Assembly (NCBI GenBank): GCA_012800145.1
Contig: JAAZJW010000337.1
Location: 1 to 8,986 of the forward strand
Source: Clostridiales bacterium
Lineage (GTDB): Bacteria; Bacillota; Clostridia; Peptostreptococcales; Natronincolaceae
Direction: 5' to 3'
Length of the DNA: 8,986 bases
Position numbers and translations under genes: made by a program. The notes below the pieces were generated by a model. That model saw only the letters and a program-made list of their open reading frames with translations, was not told where the DNA came from and searched no databases. Shown one piece after another: positions 6,813-8,986 of the stretch; the first letter of the stretch is position 1, and each line of letters starts with the position of its first letter.

Positions 6813-6841
6813 GCATAAAACTTCTTCAGTAGGCATAATAT
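6813..6841 (+). promoter_or_regulatory. Candidate sigma-E promoter upstream of spoIIM
   Basis: GCATAAA (6813-6819) and CATAATAT (6834-6841) are separated by 14 bases. They resemble the sigma-E -35 (KMATATT-like) and -10 (CATAnnnT-like) elements at the usual 13-15 base spacing. Sigma-E control of spoIIM is established in B. subtilis. Transcription would start near 6848 and give a leader of roughly 125 bases. Both elements sit in a TAGGCATAA direct repeat. This is a pattern match by eye, not a scored one. Confidence 0.45.
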
Positions 6842-6866
6842 TTTATAACATACGGGGAATTATGTA

Positions 6867-6931
6867 TTTTGGAAATTATAGCTGTAACTTCCTTGTATAT
6901 TTTAATAAAATCAATGTTTGAATTTCCAAAA
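6867..6931. repeat. Perfect 11-bp inverted repeat in the spoIIM leader
   Basis: TTTTGGAAATT (6867-6877) and AATTTCCAAAA (6921-6931) are exact reverse complements separated by 43 bases. The repeat lies between the candidate sigma-E promoter and the spoIIM ATG. No T-run follows the right arm, so it is not a typical terminator. It could be paired protein-binding half-sites or a long-loop RNA hairpin; the function is unknown. Confidence 0.6.
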
Positions 6932-6975
6932 CGAGATTTTGTTATGGGAATATACCGAAGAAGGGAAGTCTATCC

Positions 6976-7611
6976 ATGTTTGCTGTCATAGTTGATTTAA
7001 TTAAAAAACATGTAAAAACTAACATTGTTATTTATATTATAATTATATTGTGTTTGCTAATAGGGATTTCTGTGGGGGGATTTACAGTAAAAATTATGAG
7101 TCCGGACCATAAACAGGAACTGGTTTCTTACCTAAGAGGTTTTTTCAGGCTTTTTCACAATGATTCTATAAAGAGTGGAGATATATTTTCACAATCGTTG
7201 ATAAATAATATTCAGTTATTAGTTTTATGTTACATACTCGGAATATCAATAATAGGTATTATAGGGGTTTTTTTTATTATAGCGTTCAAGGGTTTTGTGG
7301 TTGGTTTTACAGTCGGCTTACTTATGGAACAATTCAGATTTAAGGGGTGCCTCCTATTTCTGTTGGGAGTTTTGCCACAAAATTTAATTATTATTTCTGT
7401 ATTTATTGTTGCTTCAGCCTTATCACTATCCTTTGTTTTAACATTTATTAGAAATAAGCCGAACAAAACGAAACAAACAAATATTTATAGGAAATTCTTG
7501 GCATATACGGTAACATATCTGATTTTCAGTGTACTAATTTTAATAGCTGTTTCAATTGAAACTGTTATTTCTCCTATGTTTATTAAAATAATAGGTGCAT
7601 ATATTCAATAA
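6976..7611 (+). CDS. spoIIM: Stage II sporulation protein M
   Basis: SpoIIM is the membrane component that anchors the SpoIID/SpoIIP peptidoglycan hydrolases during engulfment of the forespore. The 211-residue protein has five likely membrane segments (about 15-36, 79-100, 104-120, 125-155 and 175-199). Family landmarks are LIGISVGGF near the first helix, then KQELVSYLRGFF (46-57), KGFVVGFTVGLL (105-116), GVLPQNLIIIS (131-141) and IETVISP (194-200) before the C-terminus. Length matches the usual ~210 residues. ATG 6976 follows AAGAAGGGAAG; the ribosome site is moderate. The 176 bases upstream hold a candidate sigma-E promoter, consistent with mother-cell expression, and deoB follows 21 bases later. 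Its presence is strong evidence for an endospore former. Confidence 0.93.
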   Translation: MFAVIVDLIKKHVKTNIVIYIIIILCLLIGISVGGFTVKIMSPDHKQELVSYLRGFFRLFHNDSIKSGDIFSQSLINNIQLLVLCYILGISIIGIIGVFFIIAFKGFVVGFTVGLLMEQFRFKGCLLFLLGVLPQNLIIISVFIVASALSLSFVLTFIRNKPNKTKQTNIYRKFLAYTVTYLIFSVLILIAVSIETVISPMFIKIIGAYIQ

Positions 7612-7632
7612 GATATAAAAATGGGGGAAGCC

Positions 7633-8802
7633 ATGATAAATAGGGTAATTTTGTTCATAATAGATAGTTTGGGCATTGGGGCTTTGCCTGATGCAAAAAA
7701 ATTCGGCGATGTGGGCGCAAACACTTTGGGTAATATTGCAATAAGCCAGGGGGGCATTGATTTACCTAATTTACAAAACATAGGGTTGGGAAACATAGAT
7801 AATATAGTAGGAGTGAAACCCGTAAAGTCTCCTAAGGGTGCCTTTGGCAAGGCAATTGAATTTTCAAACGGAAAGGATAGTATTACAGGGCATTGGGAAC
7901 TCGCAGGTCTGCATTTAACCAGACCTTTTAAAACATTTCCCAAGGGTTTTCCCGAGGGTATAATAAATGAATTGGAAAACAAGATTGGGAGAAAAATTTT
8001 GGGAAATAAGCCTGCTTCCGGAACTGTAATATTGGATGAACTTGGAGAAAAACATATAAATACGGGGTTTCCCATTGTTTATACTTCCGCCGATAGTGTG
8101 TTACAGATTGCTGCCCATGAAGATGTTGTTCCCTTGGATGAACTGTATTCAATATGTAAAATTGCCAGGGGAATCATGATGGGGGATAATACTGTAGCCA
8201 GAATCATTGCGAGGCCATTCGTAGGTGTGCCGGGAAGTTTTGTCAGGACCTGCAATAGAAGGGATTATTCATTGGATCCTTTTGGACAAACAGTATTAGA
8301 TATTGCTAAACAAGAAGGACTGGATGTAATTGCTATAGGGAAAATAGGGGATATATTTAATGGGAGAGGGATTACGCATTCTGTGCACACGCGGGATAAT
8401 ATGGACGGAATCAACAAAACAATTAAATATACACAAAAATATAGTAGAGGTATTATTTTTACAAATTTAGTAGAGTTTGATTCCCATTATGGTCACAGGA
8501 GAGATCCGGGGGGATATAAAAAGGCCTTGGAAGAAATGGACAAACGAATTCCGGAAATACTGGGTGTTATGAAAAACGATGATGTTATAATTTTTACCGC
8601 AGATCATGGGAACGATCCGACCTTCAAAGGAACAGATCATACAAGGGAATATATTCCTATTGTGATTTATGGGAGGAAGATTAAGGCAAATGTTAATATT
8701 GGAACAAGAAGATCTTTTGCCGATATAGCTGCAACAATTTCAGATATTTTTAAAATACCGTCGACAGGTAAGGGGGAAAGTTTTAAAGAACTGATTATAT
8801 AG
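7633..8802 (+). CDS. deoB: Phosphopentomutase
   Basis: Interconverts (deoxy)ribose 1-phosphate and 5-phosphate in nucleoside salvage; a Mn-dependent alkaline-phosphatase superfamily enzyme. The 389 residues match the family's ~390. From ATG 7633 the N-terminus is MINRVILFIIDSLGIGALPDA, with metal ligand Asp11. The phosphorylated Thr is Thr85 in KDSITGHWELAG, the number I recall for the B. cereus enzyme. The remaining ligands are Asp283 and His288 in EFDSHYGH, Asp324 and His325 in TADHGND, and His336 in GTDHTREYIP. All are present, so the enzyme should be active. An in-frame ATG at 7621 adds four residues but has no ribosome site; GGGGGA (7623-7628) serves 7633. It follows spoIIM by 21 bases, suggesting co-transcription, and precedes a probable purine-nucleoside phosphorylase gene. 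B. subtilis calls this gene drm. Confidence 0.97.
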   Translation: MINRVILFIIDSLGIGALPDAKKFGDVGANTLGNIAISQGGIDLPNLQNIGLGNIDNIVGVKPVKSPKGAFGKAIEFSNGKDSITGHWELAGLHLTRPFKTFPKGFPEGIINELENKIGRKILGNKPASGTVILDELGEKHINTGFPIVYTSADSVLQIAAHEDVVPLDELYSICKIARGIMMGDNTVARIIARPFVGVPGSFVRTCNRRDYSLDPFGQTVLDIAKQEGLDVIAIGKIGDIFNGRGITHSVHTRDNMDGINKTIKYTQKYSRGIIFTNLVEFDSHYGHRRDPGGYKKALEEMDKRIPEILGVMKNDDVIIFTADHGNDPTFKGTDHTREYIPIVIYGRKIKANVNIGTRRSFADIAATISDIFKIPSTGKGESFKELII

Positions 8803-8913
8803 CATATTAGTTTGATAAAAATACGGGGGTTATGTTTAAAACCATAGTCAGTGTGTTTTTCGTTGGGTAATCAGGTTATTTGACTATAAAACAATTCTAA
8901 ATAGGGGGCGGCT

Positions 8914-8986
8914 ATGAAAGGGTATTTTAAAAAAATTTCGGAGGCAAAATATTATTTAAAAGGCAATATAAATTTCAAACCCACAA
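8914..8986 (+). CDS. Probable purine-nucleoside phosphorylase, N-terminal fragment (3' end outside window)
   Basis: An open frame starts at ATG 8914 after AGGGGGCGG and runs to the window edge (24 residues, MKGYFKKISEAKYYLKGN at the start). The helix with Tyr/Phe, KI and EA, followed by NFKPT, resembles the N-terminus of trimeric purine-nucleoside phosphorylases just before their first beta strand and phosphate-binding loop, which lie outside the window. Position right after deoB supports this, since B. subtilis has drm-pupG. Product ribose 1-phosphate would feed DeoB. Too little is visible for certainty; a pyrimidine-nucleoside phosphorylase is the main alternative but normally starts differently. 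Confidence 0.7.
   Translation, partial: MKGYFKKISEAKYYLKGNINFKPT

Noticed and set aside
7605..8075. Minus-strand open frame of 156 codons opposite deoB
   Set aside because: Fully overlapped by phosphopentomutase, which has all its catalytic residues; no family features of its own.
8844..8887. ATAGTCA / TGACTAT inverted repeat between deoB and the phosphorylase gene
   Set aside because: Seven pairs with a 30-base spacer in AT-rich DNA; easily chance, and no terminator or riboswitch features go with it.

Overview
The window looks like chromosomal backbone of a low-GC, endospore-forming member of the Clostridia (Bacillota). The support is a Spo0A C-terminus, SpoIIM, frequent TTG/GTG starts behind strong Shine-Dalgarno (SD) sequences, AT-rich intergenic DNA, and a nudF-spoIIM-deoB-pnp order that resembles the B. 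subtilis nudF...spoIIM-fur-xerD-drm-pupG neighbourhood. I cannot name the genus. No phage, IS element, CRISPR array, rRNA or tRNA was seen.

Layout. (1) 1-434: the 3' part of spo0A, ending at a 12-bp hairpin. (2) 469-1167, minus strand: recX, convergent with spo0A; its stop codon lies inside that hairpin. (3) 1168-1450: a divergent AT-rich control region between recX and the next operon, with an extended -10 promoter on the plus strand. (4) 1451-5017: a tightly packed four-gene envelope operon (steA, steB/mctB-like, a family 2 glycosyltransferase, and a short MraY/WecA-like membrane protein) with gaps of 4 to 14 bases. (5) 5110-6189: a DUF3866 protein of unknown function. (6) 6257-6799: an ADP-ribose pyrophosphatase-type Nudix hydrolase. 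(7) 6800-6975: a control region holding a candidate sigma-E promoter and an 11-bp inverted repeat. (8) 6976-8802: spoIIM and deoB, 21 bases apart. (9) 8914-8986: the start of a probable purine-nucleoside phosphorylase gene, cut by the window edge.

How they work together. Spo0A commits the cell to sporulation, and SpoIIM is part of the DMP machine (SpoIID-SpoIIM-SpoIIP) that drives engulfment. Between them sits a module whose SteA/SteB homologues act at the division septum in actinobacteria, together with two putative lipid-linked glycan enzymes. A role in septal or cell-surface glycan work is therefore a reasonable but unproven inference. DeoB and the phosphorylase form a nucleoside-salvage pair. 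The least explained parts are the steA-steB-GT2-MraY-like-DUF3866 cluster, the degenerate active-site motifs of the MraY-like protein, and the two repeat structures upstream of spoIIM.
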